Positions 31,500 through 42,950 of a stretch of 64,000 nucleotides of DNA are shown here, in pieces. Both the position numbers and the translations under genes were made by a program. The first letter of the stretch is position 1, and the number at the start of each line of letters is the position of its first letter. The notes under the pieces are model-generated. The model made no database searches. It was not told the DNA's origin and saw only the letters and a list, made by a program, of their open reading frames with translations. The stretch covers positions 302,341 through 366,340 of the forward strand of contig NW_019091478.1 of NCBI RefSeq assembly GCF_001949145.1, written 5' to 3'. The DNA comes from Acanthaster planci (Eukaryota > Echinodermata > Asteroidea > Valvatida > Acanthasteridae).

Positions 31500-32498
31500 A
31501 CGACGCTGACTGACAGGCGATGAGCCCGACGTACAACTGTCACTTGATAATTATTATCGGTGATTGCGTAATACACCGATCATTAATGCTCTACTGGGGG
31601 CTCCCGGACAATATTTCCTTCCTCCAAAGCTTTCAGGATGTCGCTTCCAACGCCAAGCAGTGCTGTCTTGACGCTGTGGTTAATTCAGTGGGCAGACTGA
31701 AGAACGCATCTTGCAGGGCAACGCTATGGAAATGACTGGCATAATTTGAATGGAAATAGTTCTTTCAATAACTTTACTAATGAATTTCAAGTTAGCCACA
31801 GGCCGATAGTTTTTCAATTCCTCCCTACCAAGAATTGCATTTTAACAACAGTCTGATGTGTGCAAATTTTAAGAGTGTTCAGAAAATATTCAGATTAGAG
31901 GGACTTGTTAACCAGACCTGTAATTAATGGAGCAAGATCGTCAATGCAGATCTTGATACAAGGGCGTGGGATGAAGCTCGCAATGTTTTGAAGGAGCGGT
32001 TGTTATGGTCTTTTCAACCTGGGCCCTTTTCCAGTACTCGACTTGGGCTCCGTCTCAGGCTTCGTTTCCAAAATCAATCCCCAATTGCGGGCCTGAAGCG
32101 TTTTAATTAAATTGGATTACTCTATGTTCTGGCTCTCTTGCATCTTAGGGCCCCTATTTGCTGTTTTGTGGCACTATTAGACTGATTACTGCGCTTACAG
32201 CTTCAAAGTCAGCTAGTAAAAAACAGTTGAAGCCTGAGACGGAGCCGAAATTGAGTATTGGAAAACGGCCTTGGACAACCGTGGATATATCGAAGGAATT
32301 CATGTCGTAAGAAAGACAATCAGATGACCTAACATTAACACCGCCCATCTGAATTCCTTGATCTACGATGCTTGTGCAGATATTTGCAATTTTGATATGC
32401 TGAAAGGAGTTAGCAAGAGTCTGGTCGCTCTTGGCATTGTTGATCATTCGTTTCACCAGGATGATGTTGGAGACCATACAAAACTCGGTTACTCTCAA
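31500..32498 (-). mobile_element. LINE reverse transcriptase remnant, interrupted by a TIR element
   Basis: Across frameshifts the minus strand gives LITGLVNKSL, then NYRPVANLKFISK-like and VIERTIS-like stretches, then QSA(H).(I)NHSVKTALLGV and SDILKALEEGN. These are the RT blocks that read NYRPVSNL and QSAYR.HSTETALL in CR1/L2 LINEs. A 270 bp inverted-repeat element (32011-32280) splits it; 32281-32498 may be the part upstream of the RT. Not functional. Confidence 0.65.
32011..32280. mobile_element. MITE family F (inverted ends) inside a LINE
   Basis: The left end contains CTTGGGCTCCGTCTCAGGCTTC and the right end the reverse complement GAAGCCTGAGACGGAGCC. The arms continue outward (CCCTTTTCCAGTACTC against GAGTATTGGAAAACGG) for about 50 bases in total. 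No coding capacity. Confidence 0.75.
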
Positions 32499-33329
32499 TA
32501 ACTTCGACCTCTGCCCCTGACGCTCAGCCTCGGATGCCTATACTGATATCTAAAATATTGGATATGGGTGATGTACCACTTTAAAGCTATACCGTCACCG
32601 GGAAGAAAACGTGGCAGGTAACTGATGAAAAGTCTCAACCAAAGGCCACATAAAAACACTCATTTGGCCACAGCTATTTCTTCTGAAGAACAAGATCCGT
32701 CCATTTCTGACCAAAACCTGGTTATAAAAAGATTATACAATACAGTAACAGCGGAATCGTTTAGCAGAGGTATCCCAGTGGAGAGTTGATTATAGACAAA
32801 CTGTACCAAAGCTCAAGAATATGAGTACTGTTTAGTACGGCAAATGATTAAGCATTCCATAAAATTTGTGAAGGAATTTAGAAATGGAGTTAAAGGGCTG
32901 AATCCATATTTTAAATCCAGTTTCAGAACGTGAAATTCAAAATACAGTAATAAACTTTCCCGATAAGAAAGAGATTACATTGGTCGTACCATTAATGACG
33001 AAGTGATCCTCGGCAATTTCCAACCCTGGAGCTTTTATTATGAACATGCCAATCTACAGTGGATATGTACCAAGCACCATGAAAATTTCCAGTGGTTACT
33101 CTAATAGTTTAAAATGGTGATTCACAACTTATTAACAATTACAGGCCCCTTTGTAATGCATTCACTAGAATATTACAGCATATTAAATATGCAAGAATGA
33201 CGCATTTCCTCGATAAGCACAAATATATTATCTCATTTATTTGAATTTCTTGAAAACAGTTTTGTATCCATAGCGTCATACAGTTATAAGGTAAAGCCAA
33301 TAGCAGTGTGGAAGGACACTAGAATACAG

Positions 33330-33640
33330 TTGGCATAACCTGGACGTCTCCGAGGCTTCGACACAATCAATCACGATATTCTGTATCTAAACTTGACCAT
33401 TAAGGTATTAGAGTGGTTGCTTTGGAGTGGTTCAGCAAGTAAGTACATGTACTTACAAATAAGCATCAATTTGTTACTATTAATGCCATTTTGCCTTCTC
33501 TTAAGGGAATTTAATGAAGGGTTAATACTGTAATTTGGCCCCTCCTATTTTCCATTTATGATTGAGTTTGAGAAATCCTTAGAGATTTTCTCATTTATCC
33601 TTTTGACTGTTGATAGTGATCTATTTCACACAGCCCGATC
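33330..33640 (+). mobile_element. LINE reverse transcriptase remnant
   Basis: GFDTINHDIL is the RT block normally reading FDTIDH, followed by EW-rich and GP.LF-like sequence over about 300 bases with frameshifts. It lies opposite in strand to the LINE at 31500-32498, so it is a separate insertion. Confidence 0.5.
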
Positions 33641-33748
33641 CCCGTTGTGTTCTTTAGCACTCTCAAAGTAGAACTAAACCCTCAGAGAACCACACCCTGA
33701 AATAAAGGCAAAAATGTCGGGACCGTGAGTGAGACGTTTGATATTCTG

Positions 33749-33810
33749 CTCCCTCAACATCATGTTGAATGAGTCCGTAGCCGCATTCGCTTTTGAATTT
33801 GCCCCCCCAC
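33749..33810 (+). repeat. Short dispersed repeat, copy 1
   Basis: ATCATGTTGAATGAG and CATTCGCTTTTGAATTTGCC recur at 44522-44580. Family not recognised. Confidence 0.55.
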
Positions 33811-34829
33811 ACCAAATACTGGATAAGCCACTGAAGCCAACAATTGTCCCCAAATATTAAGACAACAAACTTGATGTTTTATTAATTAGCAAAACATCCA
33901 TTTACAAGATATGCCTAAAACCATAATAGCACAGATTTAAAAAACTTTTGGGACTGTAATCGACCGATCTCTGTCCTGAAAAAAGACAATACGTAACCTA
34001 AGTCTAGACATATTGGTATTAACAATAAAATTAAAGCCTTTCTCCCTTGGAAGTATTATTTACCTCCTACAATGCCACAATTTCACCTTTGTTGTAGATT
34101 AGCTATGATGTTTCGGCTTCAGAGCTCTGAGAGCAATTGACCATAGTAACTTTCGGGATCAAAGCAATCCTTTAATTAACCCAGAACACTAAAGGTCACT
34201 GTCTTTACACCTGCCAAAGCTTGGGAATTTCATGCACAATAACCTACCAAAACCATTTGTTCAATGTTGTGTACAGGTCAGGATGTTCACCATCATTTCA
34301 CTAGGCGTTGTCATGGCATTCACTGACTAGGACTCGTACCACTTTAACTAAAAAACTGTCAAACATGCAGACCCAAACTGTGGAACTCTTTTCATCCTCC
34401 TCTGAAAAATAAAGCAAATATATTTATTCAAATGTAAATTTCAAATCCAATTATTTTAACAATGTACTCAGGTAAAATAAGCCCCTTTTATAACGCTAAC
34501 GGTCATATTTAAGATGTATGTTACTAGCTCTGTACCAACCTTTACGTTGGTATTTACCTTCAATCGTCGTCCTTGCAACTGTAGGTGTTACTTGTCGAGT
34601 GGAGACGCAACTGAATTTATAAAAAATTTCAAATGCTAGATAATTTGTCCATCTACGTGTTGGTAAAAATGAAGTTTTTATTGATTTACTGATTGTTTGA
34701 TGATTGACGGACTGACGGACTGACTGACTGATTAACTGGTTGGTTGATGTCTCTTACAGTTGACTTCGTACCAGTTTTCAAACATCTAGAAATTAAAGAT
34801 GTTCCAATAATAACCTTTTGGTCTGTTGA
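33811..34829. other. Intergenic, no gene seen
   Basis: AT-rich. A degenerate (GACT/GATT)n run lies at about 34685-34745. Confidence 0.6.
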
Positions 34830-35720
34830 TTTCATCAACATGAGTCTTCAGGCATTGTTGTCTGCATGAAGGTCACCATATATGACTGCACGCAACTGAA
34901 TATGCATTTCTGAAATTTTCAGCTAGAGGGTGCTTGACTATTTCGTGACGTCACCAGTTTGAGCAGTATTTTCTTACTGCAGACTAACATTGTTGAAAGA
35001 AGGTTCTATCTTCTATGAATTTCAAACATTAAGGCACTTCCAGTTCCCACTAGAAGAAAGGGTCGAATCAAAATCACCACAGTGTAAAAAAAACGTAGAT
35101 CTACTCTGAGATAATACTGAAAAAAGAAAGAATCTCTTTGTAGATTTTCGAGAGTAACAGGATAAATGTTTAATTGGTTGTTATTGATATCTAATGATGT
35201 CATCACGGGGGTCACTTGAAGAAAATTGGAAACCTATGTTTATTCTATAATTTGATTAGCAAGTCAAGAGAATATCTCTTACAACAGATTATTCCTGTAA
35301 CCTCCGATCTCATGACGTCATCAGATTACATCTTCAGACCTTTTGTTGTTAGCTACGGAAAGGTCATTATACCAATTATTTACAAGCGACAATAGCAAAT
35401 TTCGCAAAAATCTGCGGAAAATGCATTTCTTACACTTTTCAACATACTCTTAGAGGATGCTTGACTATAAGACGTCACCAGTCCGATTGTGAACAGTGCT
35501 TTCTCATTGGAGAATAACACCATTGAAAACATATATGTAACCAATTTGAAATAATAAGGCGCTTCCGGCTCTGACCGGAATCAAGGGTCACGTGGTTTTG
35601 CACACAAGACGATAATTGGAGACCTGAATTTACTTTACAAATCGCCGTAAAAAGAAAGATGGGGTATCTCTAGTTTACTTGTTTGTAATTTCACACCTGT
35701 CGTCATCGTGACGGCACCTT
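34830..35720 (+). repeat. Diverged tandem duplication, unit about 0.5 kb
   Basis: GAGGGTGCTTGACTATTTCG followed by GACGTCACCAGT (from 34925) is repeated as GAGGATGCTTGACTATAAGACG and CACCAGT (from about 35452). Flanking blocks (GCATTTCT..., AAGGCACTTCC/AAGGCGCTTCC, GAGATCT/GATCTCATGACGTCATC) keep the same order. The unit is noncoding and rich in GACGTCA (CRE-like) words. Confidence 0.6.
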
Positions 35721-36615
35721 TGTAGACAATCCGAGGATCAAACATTTATGTTGTACTGTGTTGAATAAAGAGCCGGAAATTGTTATTAAGAAGAGGAAGA
35801 CGAGGACAGAGATGGAGTTGTACAACATCAAATAGGTGACTAGATTGAGCCAAATCAATCAATGTGCCAGCGTAGACCAACGTCACTTCCTGTCGAGGTC
35901 ACAGCAACTTCCTTAGCACTGGCTCACGCCTCATGCAAAGCAACCTGATCCTTCCTGTACTTAACGTATGGCACGAATAACTCAATATTTAACGTACAAA
36001 TTCAACCATTCAAACTCACATTTTGAAAGGAAACATCGGCAGCTGCTATGCAGCAGGATGTAGTCACACAAGTGAGATCCATCATTGCAAGTTCTTTTGC
36101 TTCCTGGCTTCACATTTGACAGAATTCCGAACGTGGGTTTCGATGAGCAGGTATGAGAATCACCATTGCTTTGTATGTAAAATCCGTAAATACGAACTTA
36201 ACGGCATGAAAGTAAGGTTTCACACATTTCTTATGCCTGAGGCGAAATTTTGTCGCAGATAAGATGTTATTGTTTGAAATTAGAGAGGTTTTAGTTATTG
36301 AATATGATTATTTACTTGTAATTTTGACCCAGAAAATGGGCAATGCTCATGCTCTACCAGTCGTGCATTCGTGATCATGCATGAACGCCGTGAGAGCTTT
36401 CCGAACGAATGTGTTAGCGTGAATGTGATTGGTCAACACAAGGTAAACAGAGCATAACTGACGAATCACAGCGGCCGTTTAATCATGGAGATGTAAAAAT
36501 CGCATAATGATACCGTACATTGAAACAGCCATGATGGCTCTGTGTGAAAAGGCGTGAGCCAGTCGCTAGGGCAACGAGCCGGTGACCTCGGAGTGACGTC
36601 ACGTCTATGCCGGCG
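35721..36615. other. Intergenic, no feature seen
   Basis: Only short chance ORFs. No repeat recognised. Confidence 0.6.
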
Positions 36616-36731
36616 AATAGACCGATTGCGCCAGCTACGTCACGTGACTTAAAGTAGGTATCAAACCTCAACAAACTTGGCGTCCTTCAATAGCAAAGTC
36701 ACGTGACTTAGTAGTCGCAATCGGTCTATTA
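36616..36731. mobile_element. MITE family D with CACGTGAC arms
   Basis: AATAGACCGATTGCG opens and CGCAATCGGTCTATT closes the element. Both arms carry GTCACGTGACTT inside. A fragment lies at 19566-19600. The element contains two E-box/bHLH-type CACGTG sites. Confidence 0.75.
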
Positions 36732-37699
36732 AGAATCCATATATCAGTACCGACTGTTTAAAGTGTATATTTACATCGTTTAGCGATTGTTCCTATGTAT
36801 TTCCAAGGATTGTTGCGTTTTTCCGCTTGTGCTTGGGCGTTTGGTAGCTTATCCAGCTCCTAAATTTCCTTTTCTTGCAGATGGGAATTAGATAGGAATG
36901 ACATCAATCTTCAGCGGAATTTTTTTCTTGTCATGCCAAATGACGCCGCATTATCTAGATCTGAAGCCCGGCGGCTGGGAGTGGTCGCTGTAAAGTGACC
37001 AAACCACTTCGCTCTGGTAGTCTTGACTTTATAGCAGTCCAAATTCTCTGGAATTTTCCGGTCAGTGCCAAACATGTGCAAGTTGTCACCATCACTGGTA
37101 GTTTTGCTGCGCCCCAACAGCAACCCATCTCATCGGCGTGGCCGAAAAATCGTGTTTTTTTATCAGAGCTCTGGCGACAATATCGCATGACGTTTGCAAT
37201 TGCATACGTACGTAAACGTACCTAATACAGCATGCCCAGCTGGACCGCATCCCCCTTCGCAGCTGGCAAGCTGTCGCCTTTGTGTAAGTCATACCCCTCG
37301 CAAAGAATTTTGTTAATGAAGGTAAAATTCCACGGGGAACGGCTGTCAAGTTTTTTTCTCCTAATCACCTAGGAAACAAATAATCAAGACACTTTATATC
37401 ATTCTTTAGATCAGAATTTTTTTGTTTGACGGTGAAACAAGATAATAAAAATCTCATTTCAAATTTCTTTTAAGCTGAGCCTTCAAAACATTGGAATTTG
37501 AGTCCTAAAAATAATAATAATTTATTCAAGCGCAAATGTCATATAGATGTGTTCAAATACGCGGAACAATGAAGACATTAATTGTGGAACGATGAATACA
37601 TTTAATCGTGGTTGAGCCGATGGCATACAAGGCGCCTCGAGCAGCCGACAAACGACTCACACTCACCAACATCAGTAAAGGGGAGACAGTAAGAAGGAG
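36732..37699. other. Intergenic, weak coding-like frames on the minus strand
   Basis: 36911-37349 has three overlapping short minus-strand ORFs in different frames that could be a decayed DNA-transposon gene, but I see no diagnostic block. Otherwise AT-rich. Confidence 0.4.
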
Positions 37700-37855
37700 T
37701 TACAGTTTTAGAGGTGGGAGGAAAACCCCAGAGGAATACTCTGGGTAAAACCCAAGGAGTCAGGTAGGGACTGAAAACCATGTGGACCGGGGCTGGGAAT
37801 CGAACCCGGGACCACAGAGGTGGAAGGCGAGGAAAGAACTACCGTGGCAACCTGA
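37700..37855 (-). repeat. tRNA-derived SINE, near full-length copy
   Basis: The minus strand starts GGTTGCCACGGTAGTTCTTT (A-box side), has CCCGGGTTCGATTCCCAGCC (B box) and ends with the GGTTTTCCTCCCACCTCT block shared with 22574-22805. An (AAT)n stretch lies 190 bases to its left. Confidence 0.7.
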
Positions 37856-38945
37856 GTCCTGTACAAAATACATGAAAGACACGTGTTTGCTGTTGCACAG
37901 TTTATAATGGTACCCTTGAAGTGCAAAAATCTGTAACACTATTAGAGTTAAATAGTGTAACGTAATGCATTAACCAATAGAATCGATTAGTGCGCGTTAA
38001 AGTATTGGTTGCTGGGTAACGCGTCCCAGGCTAGTGCCTAGCCGTCGTGTGATTGCTAGAAGCATGCTATTTTTGGGCGCCAGCCTACAGCGCTAGGGCA
38101 TGTACATGCACACGTAAGTGGCCACGTGCTCCCTCTTTCTCAGTGAAGTTTATTGTAAAGCATCATTTATTCTGATTAATTAAACACATATAGTCCAGCA
38201 ATTGCAGTAAGGGAGCCTCATGCTTGTGGGAGTTGTAATTACCCATTGATTTGTGTCACAATTGTGTGACTTTATAAAAGATCACGTAGGCGAGATACTG
38301 ATGTACACCTAAAAGCGAATAACCCAATACGAAGGGTAGACGAAGACCTGTGCCCAGCATTCTTCATTCTTTTCCCGTTTGTGGGGAGTGTGGGTGCGTG
38401 TGAGGGTGTTCTCTTGTTAGTGTGCTGCTGGTCCGGCAGTAGACTTCCTCCATAACGGATCTGCGTCTCAGGGCGCAGAGGTTAGACCGCTCACCGATGC
38501 TGGTCGAGACCGACCCAGAAAGTCGTCGGGAATAATTCTGCTACAGTAATTTTCATGTCTTTGTGCTGCCGCTTAGTCTTCAAATTTATAACAAGGACAT
38601 GAATGATGTTGAGTTGAAATTGAATAAAGACAAATTTCTAAATACCAAAATCACCCAGCAAACAGTGTGGCTTTCTCGAACATGTAATAGTATGTTATCT
38701 TGTGTAGCGTTGGTCATGATTTTGCTGTCAGATTTTCAGCTGCAGATATTTCATACTGAGCATGTTTGAAGGGTTGATGTGTCACAGTCAGTAGGCATAA
38801 CATGAAGAACTTAAACCACGGCACAGAAAAGCAAACTCAGAACATGTCGTGTTCTCTTCGTGTGAAATGTGTTCAGGAATGCGTTTACCTCCTCAACGCC
38901 ATGTTCGCCAGGTTCAGTTGATTAGAATAAAACATAGTACGGTAA
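37856..38945. other. Intergenic, no feature seen
   Basis: No coding or repeat sequence recognised. Confidence 0.55.
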
Positions 38946-39133
38946 GTTATCTGATTGCACATAAACATAACAATTTGAATTTCCGAGACTAAAACCACTG
39001 TTGCTATACCTCGTGGTTCGGGGCAAGCTATTGCATTGCGACCACTATCTCTGGAATGGACTGGTTCCTTTGTGCCTTTCTTATCCATTGAAAACAGTGT
39101 ATTGGTGCGAGGCGTCTCTTTATGTAACTAAGC
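38946..39133 (+). mobile_element. Inverted-repeat element, LINE-free copy (empty site)
   Basis: It carries the arm (GTTATCTGATTGCACATAAAC onward to GGAATGGACT) and middle segment (GGTTCCTTTGTGCC onward to TATGTAACTA) of the element at 1585-2555, joined directly at about 39060. The second arm is missing. Confidence 0.75.
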
Positions 39134-40956
39134 AGAAGTTTGGATTTGATCTCAATTACGCCTAGCTTGAGCATGGTTTCGATTTCTTTGTTTTGGTAGT
39201 CCTTCGTGTATCAAATGGCAATGGGTAAGCTTCGAAAAGAATGGAATCATCCGTAGTGAGCGTTACACTGTGTGCCTCATCAAGTCACTGTGACCATGAA
39301 TATCTTTGAGCACATCTGTGAATTCCTAAAGATATGCAGTTTTCGCTGGACACACTTGAACGTTGATGCAAGTTTCTGCTTCTTTAACTGGTAGGAAATT
39401 GAAATTCACAATTCCCCTTACGTCATCATCGTCCATCACGCGGGTGCCAACAGGCCTGCGCGCATTCCTGGTATGTGCGCGGTGCATCTAATAGTCTCTC
39501 AACACGCTGCTTGCTCAGCGGACTCTAGGAGTGCTATGTACTTTTCCAGCAAGCTTGCATGGAAAGTACGCTGCTTCTGTGGAGCTATTTGCACGCACTT
39601 CCGAGTCTGTGCTGCGGATCAGTGAAATATTCATCACTTCCACTCTCTGGGTGCGTTACCGGTCCATAATTCTTTGAGTATCGCTGGCGGACCTCTGACC
39701 ATTCAACCGTACATGAGTTAGATTGGTGAATAACCTAAGCTCTCTTGCGTGATTCAATATGTGCAAAAAAAAGTGCTGGCAAATAATGATTGATTTCCTA
39801 AAGATGCCCAAGTCTTTAGGATGTTCGTTGGACATATCTATGGAGCAAGCGCTTTAGGGTTCCATCAAACGTTTCGACTAATCCGTTTCAGATCAGATTT
39901 GAAATTTATTACGTGTTTTAATCGTCAGACATTGGGATTTCTTTGTTTCGGTTTTGTTTCGTTGGCTTTTCTCATGTGTGATTTGGGTTTACCTGTCCTT
40001 CAATATATCTAAAAGATGTCTATGAAATATCATCAACAAACTACATCTGCTATTTCTGCAGGGAGTCCACGCTGAAGTCCAAAGTCGTAATACATCTACT
40101 TCAAACTGTCGCAGCGTGTATGTTTCACAACCGTAACTCTCACACACAAGCGCATGCACTCAATGGAAAGCCGAACCAGGAGGAGAGTGGCTGTACGCGA
40201 GTCAGGAGCACAGACACTGCCTGACTGAACTTGGTAACTCCTAAGCAGTGGCAGTGACACTGGAGTCAGACTACACTCTAAGTCGTCTGGTCGAACGATT
40301 CTGAGATTGCCTTTTAAAACTGAATGATACACCGACTTCAGAAGTCAGCCTGTTTCAACTATGAATGAACGTTCACTTGTAATTGTGGCGTTTACGAAAT
40401 CAGGCTGAAGCCACTCCGCAGACAAAATTTAAAAAAAAAATTTCGACATTGACATGTCATAATCTCACCAAAATTTAACGGTCTCTTTTACACTGGAAAT
40501 CACCAGCAAGTTTGGATTAGCCCTTTTGTGAGTATCAGGCATTAGAATATCAAATTCATAATTAACAAGTAAAATCATTATCAAATTCATAATTAAACAG
40601 AAATGTGAAAATAAAACCACCAAGGACATCATACACATCGATTTATACATAGATAGAAAGATAGATAAATAATTTATTTCATTAGAGACATGATGTGGTA
40701 ATCGTACCGACTGCATTGTATCAAGTCAGCAACTTAAAAGAATGAAATTAATCAGTACATGTACAGTACACCAACATTAAATTTTATATAAAAGAGTTCA
40801 AGTAATTAAAATGTCCTAAAGGGTAGTAAGCACAAAGGGAGGAGTCTTTGCTTCAACTCCGCCATTAGTCGCATTTTAATTTACATGTATATGTATTACC
40901 TATAACTTGAAAGTCACAAATTGAATAATGAAAGTCTGACCATTGGCAGCTACATA
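39134..40956. other. Intergenic, no gene seen
   Basis: Short chance ORFs only; (GATA)-like run at about 40650-40670. Confidence 0.55.
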
Positions 40957-41620
40957 TACTCTTAAAACCTATAGTCAAATTTGACTAGAAAATAGTCAAC
41001 TTGGACTAGCCATTTAGGGTCAGCTGGGTGCAACTAGAAATTAGTCAATGTGACCAGATATGTCTAGTCAGAATTATTGACTACCAAATCTAGTCACATG
41101 GATTAATTGAAATATTTGTCATACCCTACCATGTGTCCCAGTTAACATGACTAGATTTCTTGTCAACCACACTTTTTCCAATATGGGTCAAGTCCTACTA
41201 CATATCCCAGTCATTATTACTAGATTTCTTGTAAAACATACTTTTTGTCCAATATAGCCCTTCTTTGAAAAGCAGAAGTATTCTAGAAATATTACCTTGA
41301 AACACCTCTATTAGGTATTACATGTATGTACAGTACAGGACAGTGCATACACTGTACATATACATATAGGCCATGCATGCATGTGCGCGGGAATAACGTC
41401 TGCTCGAAAAATAGTGTCCTTTTGAACAGTGTGGGAAACCCATACGTATGACGTAGATCGCGCGCGAATAGAATATTAGTTACGGCTCATTGTTCAGTAA
41501 AGAGCCTAGTAAAAACAACTTTTGTTTGGCATTACGTTTCAACACAGTGGCTAATTTTCCAGTCAAGTTGCAAAAACTAGGAAAACTAGTCAAAAATTTG
41601 ACTAGGTTGTTTTAAAAGTG
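40957..41620. mobile_element. Nonautonomous DNA element rich in CTAGTCA words, upstream of receptor 1
   Basis: The left end ACTCTTAAAACC, then TAGTCAAATTTGACTAG, is mirrored at the right end by AAATTTGACTAGG and TTGTTTTAAAAGTG. The interior holds a diverged tandem pair (CATGACTAGATTTCTTGT and ATTACTAGATTTCTTGT) and many ACTAG/CTAGT words. ATATACTC occurs next to both ends and may be a target duplication, but the alignment is ambiguous. Confidence 0.65.
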
Positions 41621-41912
41621 ATATACTCTGAGATTAGAACTACATGTACTCGGAGAAAAGTTGCATTACTGTTCTGACACGTTGCTCCCAAGATTTTGGC
41701 AACGTGAAAATAACACGTCATCATGACGTAAACAAGGCGGTGCTTCACCAAAAACCCTATGTATTGCACGTATTTGCCCACACTGGAAGAAATGCGCAAA
41801 TTTCACAGTTGGACGGTACATCTTGCGAGATCCATGAGATTTCTGAAATCTACAAACTGAAGTCTTTCTGAGTAGATAGAATCAGTCATCCAAATCCTAT
41901 AAGAAATTCACG

Positions 41913-42950
41913 ATGTCCGACACGAGTGATCAGGAGCAAGGATGGCTGAGTGGTGGCTTTCCTAACAAGACCAATTTTTACGATCTACTCGGGCCCCGCA
42001 GCCCTCTCCAGATTGCAGTCAACACCGGCATCGCCTGCCTGGCTTTGCTAGGTAACGGCCTTGTGATAACCGTCATGCTGGCCAGACGCCGCGTGTTCAG
42101 CTCCCTCACGAATCGTCTCATCCTTCACCAGTCCATCATCGATTCAGTTGCCGCAGTGGTTTTCTTCCTTCACAGGGTTGTTGTGAGCTCCAAACCTGTG
42201 TTTTCCAGCCAAAACACTCTCTATGCTGACTTTGTCTGCCGTTTCTTGTTCGCCGACGTCTTCATGTGGTGTGCGTATGTGACGTCCACGTACAACCTGG
42301 TCATCATCTCGCTGGACAGGTTCATGGCGACCTGTTATCCCCTCAAACATCGCCAAATAATCTCATCCGAGAAAATCAAATACGTCGTAGTGGTTCCTTG
42401 GGGAATCGGCTTGGCCCATGGCTCAAATCTTTTGAGTCTTTTCGAGCCGTTTCAGGGGCAATGCCAACCTGTGCCGAAGGGAAAAGGACTGGAACTCTTC
42501 CAAGGTGCATTAGTGATCATAGTGGAATATCTGGTACCCGTCACAATTCTAATCTACACGTACACAAAAATACTGATCAGACTACACAGGAGGGTCTTCG
42601 TTCCTTCTAACAACCGCGAGAATTTTTTCCGCAAAGCTAAGGAGAACATACTGAAAACTGTCCTCGTAGCTGGCAGCGCGTTCATAATCTGCTGGTTCCC
42701 TGCCGAATTCCACTATATCCGCACACTGTTCAGCATTTATTCAAGCGAATCGGTGTACACTGTATTTGCTGCGTTGGTATCCTGCAACATGTTCATAAAC
42801 CCAATCATTTACTGCTTTATGTACGAACATTTCCGAGCTCAGTTGAAGGAGGTTCTCTGGAAAGGACTTCGACAAAATCGAGTACACGTCGGGCAACATC
42901 TTCCCCGTGACGCTTTGAGAGCAGCTAACGCAGAAAATGGTCGACAGTAG
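41913..42950 (+). CDS. Class A (rhodopsin-like) GPCR, intronless coding region, receptor 1
   Basis: Predicted seven-helix plasma-membrane receptor of 345 residues; the ligand is unknown. Family marks: N-linked sequon NKT (18-20); TM1 GNGLV with N48; TM2 D77 in HQSIID instead of the usual LAxxD; Cys109 and Cys184 for the extracellular disulfide; D135-R136-F137 in place of DRY; TM4 W163; TM6 C260-W261-F262-P263; TM7 N296-P297-I-I-Y300; a short basic C-tail. It is a clear paralogue of the receptor at 59032. A start at MSDTS is supported because both paralogues begin this way; the ATG has A at -3. Similar orphan receptors are often lineage-expanded in echinoderms (family knowledge, not shown here). 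An amine receptor is unlikely because the TM3 Asp position is not evident. Confidence 0.95.
   Translation: MSDTSDQEQGWLSGGFPNKTNFYDLLGPRSPLQIAVNTGIACLALLGNGLVITVMLARRRVFSSLTNRLILHQSIIDSVAAVVFFLHRVVVSSKPVFSSQNTLYADFVCRFLFADVFMWCAYVTSTYNLVIISLDRFMATCYPLKHRQIISSEKIKYVVVVPWGIGLAHGSNLLSLFEPFQGQCQPVPKGKGLELFQGALVIIVEYLVPVTILIYTYTKILIRLHRRVFVPSNNRENFFRKAKENILKTVLVAGSAFIICWFPAEFHYIRTLFSIYSSESVYTVFAALVSCNMFINPIIYCFMYEHFRAQLKEVLWKGLRQNRVHVGQHLPRDALRAANAENGRQ

Noticed and set aside
36911-37349. Possible pogo/Tigger-like transposase relic on the minus strand
   Set aside because: Three short frames overlap, but no DDE or helix-turn-helix block could be identified. Too weak to call.
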